A stretch of 64,000 nucleotides of DNA from positions 1,606,001-1,670,000 of the forward strand of contig CANUEZ040000180.1 in assembly GCA_948099385.1 (NCBI GenBank), written 5' to 3'. The notes under the pieces were generated by a model. It did not search any database. It was not told where the DNA came from and saw only the letters and a list, made by a program, of their open reading frames with translations. Numbering within the stretch: position 1 is the first letter of the stretch; the number at the start of each line of letters is the position of its first letter. The translations under genes were made by a program, and so were the position numbers. Below are positions 49,492-59,200 of this stretch, piece by piece. Origin of the DNA: Fasciola hepatica (lineage: Eukaryota; Platyhelminthes; Trematoda; Plagiorchiida; Fasciolidae).

Positions 49492-52400
49492 TGTTGATAG
49501 TAAGTAGCATGTCAGTGGGTGGACAACATTTCCCCTGAAAGTGCACGACCGGTTTCGCGATTGTTGCTGCTCATCAGGTATGCGATGTATACTAGATCCT
49601 AGGATACAACAACTGTGTGTACAAGTATGAAGATGAGTGGGCAGAGGAGTTCCGGATACGCGTACCTCATGAGCAGCAACAACCGCAAAGCCGGTCGTGT
49701 TCCTGGGCCAATTTTGTCCACTTATTTACATGCTACTTACTAACAATATATATACTCGTAATTTCTATCATGTAAGGTGATCTCGTGTTTATCACTCGTG
49801 AATTGTGTGTTGAAACTGCGAGATGAACTTAGTTCACCTGTTGGTTCATCCTGAAATCGATCGCAATCCTAGCTGCAACTGTGCTATCGTTTCATCAGCT
49901 ACTGATGCATCTAGTGGCGCCGTCCAGCCTCGAATTGGAACCAATTTCAAAGGTCAATTTGTTTACTTCAGCATCCTATTTTCTGACCATCAAAAGTCTC
50001 GGAATCACTCAGCAAGGCTCCATCCCCTAATGTAACATAACCTTACCAAAACGCCAGTTCGATCAATACTATCCTTTAAAGTACGTAGCCCATTTATTTC
50101 GCGCAGTAAAGACCAACACGCTGGGGAAACTATCGCGATTTAGGCTTGCCGAAACTGAAGTCAAGCCTCTAGGCTGACTTCACACGGACAAGGGACTAGG
50201 TAAAAAATCCTACACAAGCAACGAAAGGCTCGTGCTAGAATGTTGTCCGCCCCTAAATACGGTCATTCCATCTTGCCTTTTACTCAGCTATTCTGAGTAG
50301 GATATGACCCACTAGAATATGTGGAGCAACCTCGGCCGCCTTACCGCCATTTGAAGGGCGTATGAACCGATTGTTCGGTCACCAGGTCCCAGCACAAACA
50401 TATGGTTGCGTGATCGGTAGTACTTGACTGTGCACGGGCTAGAGTTGCTACCTCGTGCGAAAAGCCGAGCAGCACCACGGGCGCCATTTCGCACTTAGTG
50501 CTCAAGATTCTTCATGAGCGGTTTCTCTACAAACCCCTCATGGGTAGGTGCTATTCGGGACATCCATGATGCCAGCTCATCACCTCGCAGATGCTAGCCA
50601 TAATCAAGTGAAAGTAAAGGCCCCAAAAATATGTACCAGGCTAAACCGGAGCTAAACCTAACTGTCAAAGATCTCGGAGGGCAGTTCTGCGAAAGCTCCA
50701 ATGCATCCGCAATTCCCTTATCTTGTTTTGTCTCGAATGAACCCAACCGCATTACGTCTGACCATGTCTTCTGAAAATTGTAGAAAGTCAGCAATGTTGA
50801 AGCGACGCAATATGCGCAGCTTCAAGCAGGGTGGAGGTCGGACTGGCAGTGACAAACAGTAAACAGCATACATGAATGTCATGAGATTTGGTCTATTCAT
50901 GATGATTTTCCCATCCTTATCTGAGAACAGTTAGACAGTATATTCATTTAAGAACTGAATATTGATGATTTCCAGTGACTTCAAATACTTTTTATGCATG
51001 TGGCTCAAGTTCATGGTCACCATAAACCTGTTATCACTGAGCTTAGCAACTTAACTTTAGAAAGCCTCATTATTGATGATGTCAACTGAAATTATGGCGA
51101 AACTTTATGATCGTGAACTCGTTGCGTCATACCGGTGGTGGAGAAGAGTCCACCTTATTCACGAAAGGGTATATCAAAGCAACTTACCTGAAAGTATTTT
51201 ACACGGGAGAAATGCAACCGTAAAATGCTTTGCAATTGTAAATCCGGTTTACACGGGTTGATAAACACTACTTCGACATCAGTTCTTTGACGATCCTCGT
51301 GCAAAAAATCGGATAGGAACGTTTTAACCGAATCGGTAGTGATATCCCCACAAACCACAATGTGCGATTTACCTTCCGGTTTCGTATACGAGCCGGAATA
51401 TTTTCGTGAAGTGAAAAACATGTCTGCAATCTCCGGAATTGCACTGGCGAATGTGGCCAAAGCGAACAGGATGAAGAGGCATACGAAGCATTTGCCCAGA
51501 AATGTGACCGGCGTGATATCTCCATAACCGACAGTGGACATGGTGACAATTGTGAAATAGAGCGCGGTAGGATATGCGATTGGATTGCTCACTTGATACG
51601 CGTCGGATCCGATCAGATTGCCTGTGTTCTCCAACAGAAGAATCATACCAGCACCGGACAACCAGATAGATAGGAAATAGGTACACAATTGACACATGCG
51701 TAGACTGGATGCGGAACGGACAATCTTCAAATTGTGCAGCACTTCACCTAAATTGGTCAGCCGAAATACGCGTAAGAAACGGAATCCAAGCCAACTACGT
51801 TTGATGAAGAAACCAAACAATGTGGGTGGAACAGTGAAATAGTCTAGAATAGAATACCAATCGATCCAGAAGAGAAGTGCATCTCGACACGCTATGAAAC
51901 GGACCACAAAATGGATGAAAAAGAAGATATTCATAGCAAAATCCATTGCACGCATACGACGTCCTTTATGTCCACATTTTTCTATATCAGAAGGGAAAAA
52001 TGTGGCTTCGTAGACGTAGATTCCAAATGAACACAAGCTCATGATCATACTGAGTGCGATGAATGCACGACCAGCGAGCCATTGATAACTGACCAGTTGG
52101 ACTGCATATAAGTGTACACCTTGAACGAGAGCATGACATCCAGATTTCAAGCGGTATCCGACACCTGTAGGCGGGAAGCTAGGGCCGAAAACAGAATGAC
52201 TAGTTGATACGATAGAACCTTGTGCCCGTAGCTCCATCTCATCCATTGGATTCGGGGTCATATTGATCGAATTTAGAGATTGTGAACGTGTCCATCGACT
52301 GGTCGGAACTCCACTAGTTCGAGCGGATCGGTCACGTGAAGCCAATGGATCTGGTGTACCACCTGCATCGACCGCTAGGCGAGTCGGATGACCACATGTG

Positions 52401-52585
52401 AACAGCCTGCTGATCAACTGGACGACAACTCGGTAGAGCAGAATCACCAAGATGCCGCCGAAAAAGCACAGTAGTGAGGATGAGACAAACACCGGCCAGA
52501 ATCGAGTAGCCATACACGGCTCCTCATGATTATGCGGGACTCCCGGAACATGGGTATGATTCAAATGACCAGGAGTTTGACCCAT
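35344..52585 (-). CDS. slo: slowpoke-type (BK, Slo1-like) potassium channel alpha subunit
   Basis: Four coding exons (52585-51188, 48563-48372, 40896-39606, 36755-35344) join at GT-AG sites in phases 0, 0 and 1 to about 1430 residues, against roughly 1100-1250 in typical Slo1 proteins. Slo1 is a plasma-membrane K+ channel opened by voltage and Ca2+. Seen in order: an S0 helix (about 30-53), S1-S3, an S4 with three arginines ([10 protein letters not shown], 267-276), the selectivity filter TVGYGD (351-356), S6, RCK1 (HIVVCGDIT from about 408) and RCK2 (from about 960, NPPNDF near the end). GYGD plus S0 favours Slo1 over Slo2 and Slo3, which have GFGD. The two aspartates of the RCK1 Ca2+ site are kept (FLSDFLHED, 426 and 431). 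RCK1 is enlarged, and the calcium bowl in RCK2 is degenerate. It is probably a flatworm-specific paralogue. Introns 1-3 are 2.6, 7.5 and 2.9 kb. Confidence 0.95.
37115..37174. repeat. (CTA)n/(AAT)n compound microsatellite
   Basis: CTA trinucleotides followed by an uninterrupted AAT run (37138-37174). Confidence 0.95.
39083..39103. repeat. (CAA)n microsatellite
   Basis: Seven CAA/ACA units in slo intron 3. Confidence 0.95.
39606..40896 (-). CDS. slo: slo exon 3: enlarged RCK1 second half and linker
   Basis: It starts after the acceptor CCCTGCTGCAG with [16 protein letters not shown] and ends ACGG|GTGAGT (phase 1). It codes about 430 residues, roughly twice the size of this region in other Slo1 proteins. 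After NLFSM about 110 extra residues occur before the conserved [14 protein letters not shown]. They are rich in Arg, Lys and Ser ([25 protein letters not shown]). A second, acidic insertion of about 50 residues precedes [12 protein letters not shown]. The C-rich block YFCGNCHG and CSCSTKTRR matches the end of RCK1. The linker to RCK2 is Gln/Thr/Glu-rich. Confidence 0.93.
41104..44936 (-). mobile_element. apparently full-length RTE-like LINE in slo intron 2
   Basis: About 3.8 kb in the same orientation as slo. The 5' end is inferred at CTTGACGTGG (44936), where it and the copy at 53762 begin to match. The 3' end is inferred at a (GAT)n tail (41106-41123 on plus as ATC repeats). About 300 bp of 5' UTR precede a single uninterrupted ORF, and about 200 bp of 3' UTR follow. 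No clear target-site duplication was found, as expected for variable LINE junctions. An intact ORF suggests a recent insertion or a potentially active copy. Confidence 0.85.
41309..44638 (-). CDS. RTE-like LINE polyprotein (APE endonuclease + RT), 1109 aa
   Basis: It has a single open frame from MAGHPSST to a stop at 41309. The first 110 residues are Ser/Thr-rich without a domain. The endonuclease (about 113-375) shows [32 protein letters not shown] and ESDHALV, which contain the catalytic Asn, Glu, Asp and His positions of APE-type enzymes. Reverse transcriptase (about 550-860) shows [54 protein letters not shown] and the catalytic YADDVV. The C-terminal part ([31 protein letters not shown]) is typical of RTE-like LINEs. 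Endonuclease and RT together carry out target-primed reverse transcription. All key residues that I can check are present. Confidence 0.92.
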   Translation of the reverse strand: MAGHPSSTRPTSPMNCTTTKNSILHRSSRRLIRTALPIASSGVGSDKCATAQSSLSVIQPLSSVPNHPSLPHLSTHNAPIDNTVDTRNDSLSKSVGNNPLSGNSHFLKPRQPLNLGSFNVRTLMQAGQQACLALTMNSLKIDVCCLSETRIQDSSNVIQLTAPGISSRYILRTSGDEAARAVGQRGVGIVLTDKAEAALLDWIPVNSRLCAVRLQGSVGVRKDSCVKRNLFVISAYAPTDCSSDLQKDEFYDALATLVRSSKGSDIVVLAGDFNAQVGKLSVSEACLGGRCALPAERTDNGDRLLQFCADNRLFLSSTNFRHSSRRTATWRSNSTGTFSQIDHIAVSYRWRSSVQNCRSYWSTYVESDHALVLMRLSLQLHGHRRKPQTRLAVQRMCDPDVCTRYEQKLAHELGSTENSNVDEHWAHIKQAMHVAAGFACGPGSVVHQRHWISQESLSIMEQKRQLSNRKEMNKMRRKLQRQVTRSLKKDRENWWVNVAEEMEVAAASGNSQRLFKLIRDTSGRRTQVSEAICSRNGEPIHNKQQRLDRWAEYFKEQFSWPHASVVTPVSTTVTSWVVSLEPPSEVEVESCIRLLRRGKAAGPDELPPVLFKLGGEALIKSLTALLRDIWNAERIPLIWSESLIVPIFKKGIRNDCSNHRGISLIPIVTKVLASILLHRLTPARERNVREQQAGFRPGRGCIDQIFTLRRLLETRHTHRRPTIMIFLDLKGAFDSVDRTSLFSTLHRKGMPQKFVNLMRSLYSHNSGRVRVYGELSGRFETTSGVRQGCPLSPFLFNFVMDEIMESALQNLQDVGVELGDSEKLCDLDYADDVVCLFESTEHAQRALDNLARAVAPFGMRFAPSKCKMMLQDWTSTIPSLMLDGEVLAVVDHFTYLGSCVTTDGSTVVEGSTRISKARAAYAGLKHLWRRSDISLKLKGRVYCATVRSVLLYGCETWSLRAEDIRRLEVFDHRCLRSIARIGWNSRVSNDEVRKRVLGTNSENVLSQRIQLSRLRWLGHVLRMANTRLPYRVLFSAPPREWKRPRGGQQMTWQRGMRRCTADLGKVGASRLRGWGPKDPSTSWLETLKDMAANREQWRSCCHFLSNQNV
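44937..46155. other. slo intron 2, unassigned part
   Basis: 1.2 kb between the LINE 5' end and the Penelope-like fragment. A minus-strand ORF of 132 codons (45320-44922) crosses the LINE boundary and shows no domain. Nothing else recognised. Confidence 0.5.
46156..47110 (+). mobile_element. Penelope-like element 3' part with GIY-YIG endonuclease
   Basis: Plus strand, opposite to slo. Blocks in order are [32 protein letters not shown] (the 'RKPTWTGxYL' block of Penelope-like RT), a frame change, [20 protein letters not shown], then [17 protein letters not shown]. The endonuclease is a GIY-YIG type, [20 protein letters not shown], with the GIY equivalent TYVGRT. It continues in broken frames with [20 protein letters not shown] and [14 protein letters not shown] pieces to about 47110. 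Penelope-like elements couple this RT to a GIY-YIG nuclease. This copy has at least two frameshifts and a stop after GRTERQ, and it lacks the N-terminal RT. Confidence 0.8.
47111..48371. other. slo intron 2, 5' part
   Basis: 1.26 kb next to exon 2. There is a Gln/Ser/Arg-rich plus-strand frame at 47697-47999 without a recognised domain. No repeat or exon is supported. Confidence 0.5.
48372..48563 (-). CDS. slo: slo exon 2: RCK1 core
   Basis: 64 codons between the acceptor CTTGGCAG and the donor AAA|GTAAGT, both phase 0. It contains [19 protein letters not shown] and [13 protein letters not shown], which align with the Slo1 RCK1 stretch '[16 protein letters not shown] ... ASNIMRVISIKNY'. Confidence 0.95.
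49398..49488. repeat. (TA)n microsatellite, 91 bp
   Basis: Uninterrupted TA run that abuts the palindromic element at 49500. Confidence 0.99.
49500..49740. repeat. inverted-repeat element with hammerhead-like core
   Basis: Two imperfect arms of about 75 bp (49500-49575 and 49666-49740) are inverted relative to each other around a 90 bp loop. Each carries GTAAGTAGCATG at its outer end and GACCGG...GTTGTTGCTGCTCAT toward the centre. On the minus strand arm 1 reads CTGATGAG (49577-49570), 12 nt, then CGAAAC (49557-49552), the two conserved core boxes of a hammerhead ribozyme. Arm 2 (plus) has the same layout with TCATGAG and GCAAAGC, so its core is mutated. Hammerhead motifs are known in the terminal repeats of Penelope-like elements. 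Only a 2-bp stem II is evident, so the ribozyme call is tentative. Confidence 0.5.
51188..52585 (-). CDS. slo: slo exon 1: S0-S6, pore and start of RCK1
   Basis: This codes 466 residues from MGQTPGHL, with S0 at [11 protein letters not shown], a long Ser/Thr-rich S0-S1 loop (about 65-150), S1-S6, the filter TVGYGD and RCK1 to RVKYFQ. The donor is CAG|GTAAGT at 51188/51187. An AG acceptor-like sequence (TCTTTTCTGACAG) ends at 52589, three bases before the ATG. An upstream 5' UTR exon or a trans-spliced leader is therefore possible. Confidence 0.95.
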
Positions 52586-53761
52586 TATCTGTCAGAAAAG
52601 AGTAAGGGTGATAAAAAATGGTATCTTTATTTCGATACACTTCTGGAGTTAGTTAGTTCAATGGGTGAAAGTGAGTGACGTGTTGCAGTCCGTACGACCT
52701 GAAGCTCATGTGGCATCGGAGATGACTCACGGCAGTTTACCCATATCGGTTTTGTTTCGGATCATTTGGAAAAAATGACAGCTCATATAATCGTTTATGA
52801 TGATTATTAATGTTGAACCATATAGATCGGAAGAATTCGAACGCACGAGCCCTGACATGGTGTGTCTGATGTGTAGCAAACCCACACGATCACATGCAGC
52901 TCGTCAGCAAATTTCAGTCTACATTCATATGAATATAAAAGTACAATAATTACGCCTGACATTTGGGTTAAACAACTTATCATCCTAAATGTATCGTAGA
53001 TGGGAGAAAATGACGCCCGCTGTAGATTTAGAGAATTCCTCTCGATAAGTTAACACCCCATTTTATGGTCATGCCATATGCACTTCATCGTTATTGTATA
53101 TTCACTGAAGCAATAAAAATAGCAATAAAATACCGAGAACAATGAAAGTAAGTGAAAGTGCTACAGCCAATGAGGATGAGAAGGCACAAATAACTGCCTA
53201 CGATAGACTCGAAATTCTGTGTATTGGTGTTAGACAGATTTGACAAATTTTTTGAAATAACCTAAACGTACTATCAAGGAGTCGTGAGAACCCCCATGAA
53301 ACCAAGGCAGTAATGCGACGTAAACCAGCTACTCTGGGCATAAAGATCATACGTTGGCTTGATTCCAACACAAGACAGGGAATGTATGGAAAGTCCACGA
53401 TACTAACCGATCACTTTGACTGGTGGTTTGCGGACAAGAATCCTAAAAAAGGACACAATTTGACTGGATGAACGGATGAATGTTGCAGTGTTGGTCCATT
53501 TGCACTTTGAATATCGCACTGTTCAGTCGCACAATAAAAGAATGCCCTGTTCGACGCTCCGCTAACCCGTTTCATTTCATCCTGAAGGGCTGATGTGAGA
53601 TACAACTTACGAAGCCGAAATCTTGTGCCCAGTCTATCCGTAGAAGATAACAAATAACACGCGTTTTGTAGTGTTTTGTTTTGTAAATAAGGCGCAGTTG
53701 GAGCTGAATTAACAAACCACGTAGAATTCGCGTGATTGACGCCATCATGACGAGACTGCAT
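52586..53761. other. upstream region of slo exon 1
   Basis: It contains the acceptor-like TTTTCTGACAG next to the start codon. The promoter or 5' exons of slo may lie here or further upstream beyond the LINE. No promoter element can be pointed to. A tRNA box-B-like GTTCGAATTC occurs on the minus strand near 52841 without a convincing box A. Confidence 0.4.
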
Positions 53762-55442
53762 CTTGACGTGGCGTGGTGGCTTGCGTGTCCTCATGACCCA
53801 AAGAGCTATGCAGGACGGCTTCCTTAAGCCGGAAATGCAATCGTGCCTGACAGGCCAAGCGGTATTATTTGGGTTAGCGAACAGATTCCCAGGGAATGGT
53901 GCAAATCGGTGATTGTGCCCATTTACAAGAAAGGTGACAGGTCCTCTTGTGAAAACCACAGAGGTAATAACTTGATAAGCATAGCATCTAAACTGTTCAC
54001 TGAGCCTATTCTCTACCTGTTATTCAGTGCCCGCGAAATGTGTACAAGTGAGAATCAAGCCGGTTTCAGACCCAGTCGGGGTTGTATCGACCACATCTTT
54101 ACTCTTCGGCAAACCTTAGAGTATAGACACATCTTCCCTAGGCCCACAATCTGCTTTTCTTGATCTGAAAGCGGTGTTCCACTCAGTCGACCGCACAGAT
54201 CTCTGGCGCTGCCTCTCATTGAAGGATGTGCCGGAAAAGTTTATTTCTCTTTTCCAATGCTTGTATGAGAACAGCCGAAGTCAAGTTCGTGCCTACAGCG
54301 ATCTTTCCCCCGAGTTCACCACGGAAAGTGGTGTTCATCGGGGTTGTCCTCTTACACCCTTTCTCTTCATTTTTGTGATTAATTTGATTCTTTAGATAGC
54401 CCTATCCTCGTGTGAGAATAGCGGCGTCAATCTTTGTTCAGGCAGTAAAATGTCTGACTTGGAATATACGGACGATATTGTCCTCTTGAGTGAAGATCCA
54501 GGTAAGTTGCAAGCTTTCTCAGATAGCCTTAACAACAGTGTAGCAACGTTTGGGATGCTTTTTGCATCTTTGGAATGTAAAATGCTGTTTCAGCACTTGG
54601 TTGGCTCAACAAACCTTGTGTTGGCAGGGGTAAGCTCTAGCTGAAGTAGACAGGTTCGGTTAATTAAGGAGTTAAATCTCACCCGATGGACAGATATTAG
54701 GTGAAGTGTCATCGCGTATTCAGAAGGCGCGTTTAGCTTTTGCCAACCTCCCTCATCTGTGGCGTCGGCGTGACATCAGATTGTCTGGTGAGATCCGAGT
54801 GTACAATGAGGTGGTTAGGTCCGTTCTTTTATACGGTCCAGAAGTATGGCCGTTGAGGGCAGAAGATAGGCAAAGACTGTCGGTGTTCGAGCACCGATGT
54901 CTCCGTAGCATTTCCCGAGTATGGTGGAAACACCGTATCAGCAATGTTGAGGTAAGCGTTGGGTGTTGGGAACCAGAGGTTGGTCTCTGAGTCTAAACAG
55001 ATTAAGGTGGTTGGGAAATGTGTTACGCATGCCCACCGATAGACCTCCTCGGCGTACGCTGTTCTTTGAGGTCCATGGTGATCGGTAGGTTAGTCGAGGT
55101 GGTCAGTTCTTGATATGGCAAAAAAGTTTGAAAACCTTGACCAGAGGACTTGGCCGAGTAGGACGTGTTAGACTTCCAGGTTGGGGTCCACGTGATCCGC
55201 TTACCAAATAGTTGGAGACATTAAGTGAAATAGTTAGGTGTCACTGTCAGTGGCGTAGTTGCATTCGGACTCTTTCTTTGTCCTCTTGATTTCCGCTTGA
55301 TACCTTGACTTTTTTGGATCATTAACACTATGCTCCTATTCTTTTTGCCCTTTACTCGACGATGCTGGAAGGTAGTAACCGAAACAATAGCAGATAAATG
55401 CGAGGTTAATGGTTGAGTAAACCAAACTGAACTGAACTGAAC
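53762..55442 (+). mobile_element. decayed, internally deleted RTE-like LINE
   Basis: The first 105 bp (CTTGACGTGGCG...) match the 5' UTR of the intact LINE at 44936-44832. The sequence then jumps straight into the middle of reverse transcriptase: REWCKSVIVPIYKKGDRS, NQAGFRPSRGCIDHIFTLRQ, a frameshift at about 54163, FHSVDRTDLWRCL, ESGVHRGCPLTPFLF, YTDDIVLLSED (YADD changed to YTDD), a stop region near 54640, then LLYGPEVWPLRAEDRQRL and RCLRSISRVWWKHR. The 3' end is an (ACTGA)n-like tail at 55425-55442. Endonuclease and the N-terminal RT are deleted. The 3' UTR differs from that of the intact copy, so it belongs to a sister subfamily. Confidence 0.85.
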
Positions 55443-56014
55443 GTGCTACTGACATCAACTGGAATTCGGAATGTAATAATCCCTAGAAAGCTTCTATCCT
55501 ATCGGCGTAAACCGGATAGTCGAGATGCAGCGACTGAGACAAGCTTCTTTATGTCCGTACGTATAAATTTTGGTTGAAATATCTGGACTTAATTTTCCCT
55601 CTCAGTAAAGAAGTCAGTTTTAATGCACTCAGACAGTATATCAGACATTCGAACCAATATAGTGGTTAGTTAATATGCTTCACATTCAAGTCAGTTATTC
55701 CCATGAGTACAGGAAACACATCACGTGAGATTCACGCGACTGAAACGATCAGTCAAACTATAGCCTTGGTTGTGGAAACAGTGATCAAAGAATTGTATTC
55801 ATACAACAGAACCCACATTCGTTTAACCACAAATCATCACAGTACAGTTCTTCATGAAATTCAACGTGTTACTTACGCGCCACGGAAAAAACCATAGAGC
55901 CACACTCCACAGCTGATTCGTTCCCATCACAAATCGTCGACCACAGTGTCTATTCATCGAGTCCCCATTTCTGTTCTTACTGCATGCTTTCGCATGAGCA
56001 CAAAGGAAGGGTTT
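55443..56014. other. unassigned stretch
   Basis: No gene or repeat recognised between the LINE tail and the SINE candidate. The 64-codon frame at 55703-55897 has no support. Confidence 0.4.
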
Positions 56015-56246
56015 ACGGCACAGCCGCGAAAGTCCAGTGCACTAATAAGTACAACCGACTACCATAAACTGAGACCTGAAGTGGTTAACCACATACGGCC
56101 CCAATAGGTCACGGGAGGTAACGAGTCGGATGACGATGAGGGTTACTATATACCACTATTGAGACCGGCGGTGCCAGGGATTTGAACCTCCGACCTCCGG
56201 AGCGCAAATCCAACGTTCTAAACCACTCGGCCACCACGGGGATTAA
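56015..56246 (-). repeat. tRNA-derived SINE candidate
   Basis: On the minus strand a tRNA-like head (56246-56162) carries a box A (TGGCCGAGTGG, 56233-56223) and a box B (GGTTCAAATCC, 56188-56178), which fit the polymerase III internal promoter consensus. The head resembles a class II tRNA (Leu/Ser type), but the acceptor and variable arms do not fold cleanly. It is followed by about 150 bp of unrelated body (CTCAATAGTGGTATATAG ... CGCGGCTGTGCC), as in SINEs. It could also be a degraded tRNA gene. I see no second copy in the window. Confidence 0.5.
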
Positions 56247-59200
56247 ACTCAACTGGCATATGGGACTGGAAACTCGAGAAAGATTCAGTACGCTCAAAAC
56301 CGGAGTAGCCTAGTTGGTGTTTGACGTATGAACACATCATTATACGTTTTTATCAGAAAACAACTCCATGACGAGGATTCCATCTCTCACCGGTGGTCGG
56401 TGTTTTTATTCCGTGTATACGCAAACTGACCCATAATTTGGATGATAAAATGCGACTCAGAGCCACTGACTGGTTAGTTAATACACAGTGAAAATACTTT
56501 TATCGTCTGCTTTGTATCTCAGCATAACAGCAAAAAGCACGTGAAGATCGGTAGATGTTCTTTTCGATCAAAATGGGTCCTGGGAAAATCGGAACTAACC
56601 CAACCAGTATGCTGTTTCTGAATGTTCACCATCGACTACCGTACCGGCACTGCTTGTCGATAAAGTTGTCATGCTAGTTCACCTTCTATGGAGATTATTC
56701 ACCCAACAGCAGCAACTATTACGGACAAAGTTCCCGTGGACTGCGCGAAGTATTTTGCAAATTTCTATTTACTCGAAGCGTTAACATGCAGCAACCGGAG
56801 GCTGACGGAATTCGAAAAGGAGGATGCATTCTATCCAGACAATAAATTTAGCTGGTTTAAAGAAAGCAGCAGTGAATGATAGAACTCTCACAGTATTTTC
56901 ATAAGCAAATGGTATCAAGTGCATGTGAATTTTGCTCCATCTTTCAAACATTCAAACTGCATTATGAAAAATGAAAGAGCAGACATACTGATTCTTTAGG
57001 AAAATCATCCTGACTACAGAGTCATCAATGAAAACCTAGTCAGGGATACCTGAAAGAAACACTCATGAACTTTGACTTAGTGTAATGGTTAGAATCAATT
57101 CTTTGGCAAATAATTTTAACTATACACTAAGCAGACCGGTAAATCGAAAATTTCCACCTAGGGTCTTTTGAACTGACGCCGTTTAGTTATTTCGGCATGA
57201 TGTTCAAAATGTTAAATATCTGCATACTCATAAGATCGGTAATTAGTCATTAAGTGATAACCTTTATTAATTGTTTCTCGAGAATATCACATTTATCTTC
57301 GTTCCCTTTCGTCACTGAATTCCTCAGACGTTCATGGCCGCACGCAAACTCAAATTATGTGGTTTGTCTTTGTAATCAAAATACATGGACCCTTTCCATC
57401 TGAAGAAGCTGTCAAAATTGAGATGAATTCCGGAAAAGTAGTTATGAGATTACGATAGGGACGAATCGTCAACAGAGACGGTGACGGACTGAACCGCACG
57501 GTGCCATGAGGCCGCAAGGAGTCAATAGAAAGGCGTTTGCTTGAGTTCATTTATAACCAAAGGACCTATCAACATTCACAATCTGCACAGCGGATCAACG
57601 CGCGGGTTCCTACAATGATTTTAAACAATTAACGATCACAATAATAAAACTACTAATGTATTGTTTTCACTGAATGTTTGATTGCCTACGCACGCATTTT
57701 CTTCCACGGACCGATACGGATCATTATGACTATCTAGGCCTGCCAAAAATAGATCAGAATTCGACGAATTCACTGAAAACATTCCATATATTGTGAACTT
57801 TTCTATTTACTCTGGTCATCTTGTGAACACTAATAAATGTCAAAAGTTTATTTTTTCCACCTCTTATGCTCGGATCATTGAAGAAGCTGCCACCATTAAT
57901 TCTACCCCCTTGCACGTACTAACCACGTGGAACACCTTGGTGTTACACTGCAGCATAATATGCATTGGTCGTTGCACATTGAAAGCACAGCTAGAAAATT
58001 GTGTCACTTGTCGTATCGAACTAGAACACTACGGCGATTTAGGGCTCCATAGTCTGTTATTCCCACTTTCGTAAGACATTGTAGATTACCCATCATTCTA
58101 TATTGTTCCACTGCCATTTTCTCAGGATTACTAAAAACGGGTTTCATCACTCTTCACAGAGGCTTACGCATCCTTGGTCTTGTTTCTGGTACAACCTTAA
58201 ATGATCTAGTATTCAAACTGTGCACTAGCCGCGTCACACCATCCATTCCGTTTACACAGAAAATCCTTTCTGACACTTTGCACTCGTTGTATTTTGATCT
58301 TACTCTCTGTCAGTACCACGCATTGTCCCGGCCTAGGTATAAACTACTTACCTGCAGATTGGCTTTGTATAGGAATTCTGTTATTCTTTTTCCACTACAT
58401 GCCCTGATAAACAAGGATGTAATTCTGTCTGAAACGAAATTCTGTTTTGCTCTGTAGCTTTATTTTGACGTCATTTTTGTCTGAAAAGCATTGTACAGCT
58501 CTGCTTAAGCTGATATACACAATGCAAAATGCAACAGCCCGTCACTCTCCCTTCTGTGCCGTGAGTCACATTTAGTTTCATATACTGATATGAGTACGAA
58601 TAAGTAAAACCGAACTTGTAAGCCATGTAGTGTTTCTTATCAACGTGTTCGGCGGGAATTTTCAGACATAAAACTGGTGAACTATCAGTCCGAACCCCAC
58701 AAAGTCAACATGATGCAATCACGGTGAAAGGTTGAAAAAACTGCCGGTGCTTTTGTGGAATTCATGGCATCTACCAGTCCCTGCGGCGCAAATTCAATGT
58801 TCAGATGGGCATGGAACACCTTGTATACTTGAGGTGCTCCTTCAGTATTCGGATCAATATAAAAATGTACTAAACAATTGATACTCTATGTAGTGACCAG
58901 AACAAAACACGAAATTTAGTCTAGGTGACTGAAAATCAATCAGCTAGGTTTAAGAAGTGTTTACATTAGCTCTGAAAATCCATTTCGTTCACATTTCAGG
59001 TTGACGACTTCCATCAGTTTCTTTTTTTTGGTAAACTTGTATACCTATCACAAATGCTTCACAATCAATCAAGGTGACCCCGAGTTTATAACTGCACTGC
59101 TCTCCCATGTGAACACTGCATGTCAGTTGCTTACGTCTGTGACCAGTAACTGAAAATGAATTTCTATTGTGCAGAAGTAACGCAATTCTGGTTGTATATT

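Larger units (their letters stand above)
48564..51187 (-). other. slo intron 1
   Basis: 2624 nt. It contains an AT microsatellite and a palindromic element (both listed). Short frames at 48904-49134 and 49823-50035 are not supported as exons, because they lie on the opposite strand and match no family I know. Confidence 0.8.

Noticed and set aside
53411..53959. 182-codon minus-strand ORF
   Set aside because: It overlaps the 5' part of the decayed LINE on the opposite strand. It has no domain and is probably a chance open frame.
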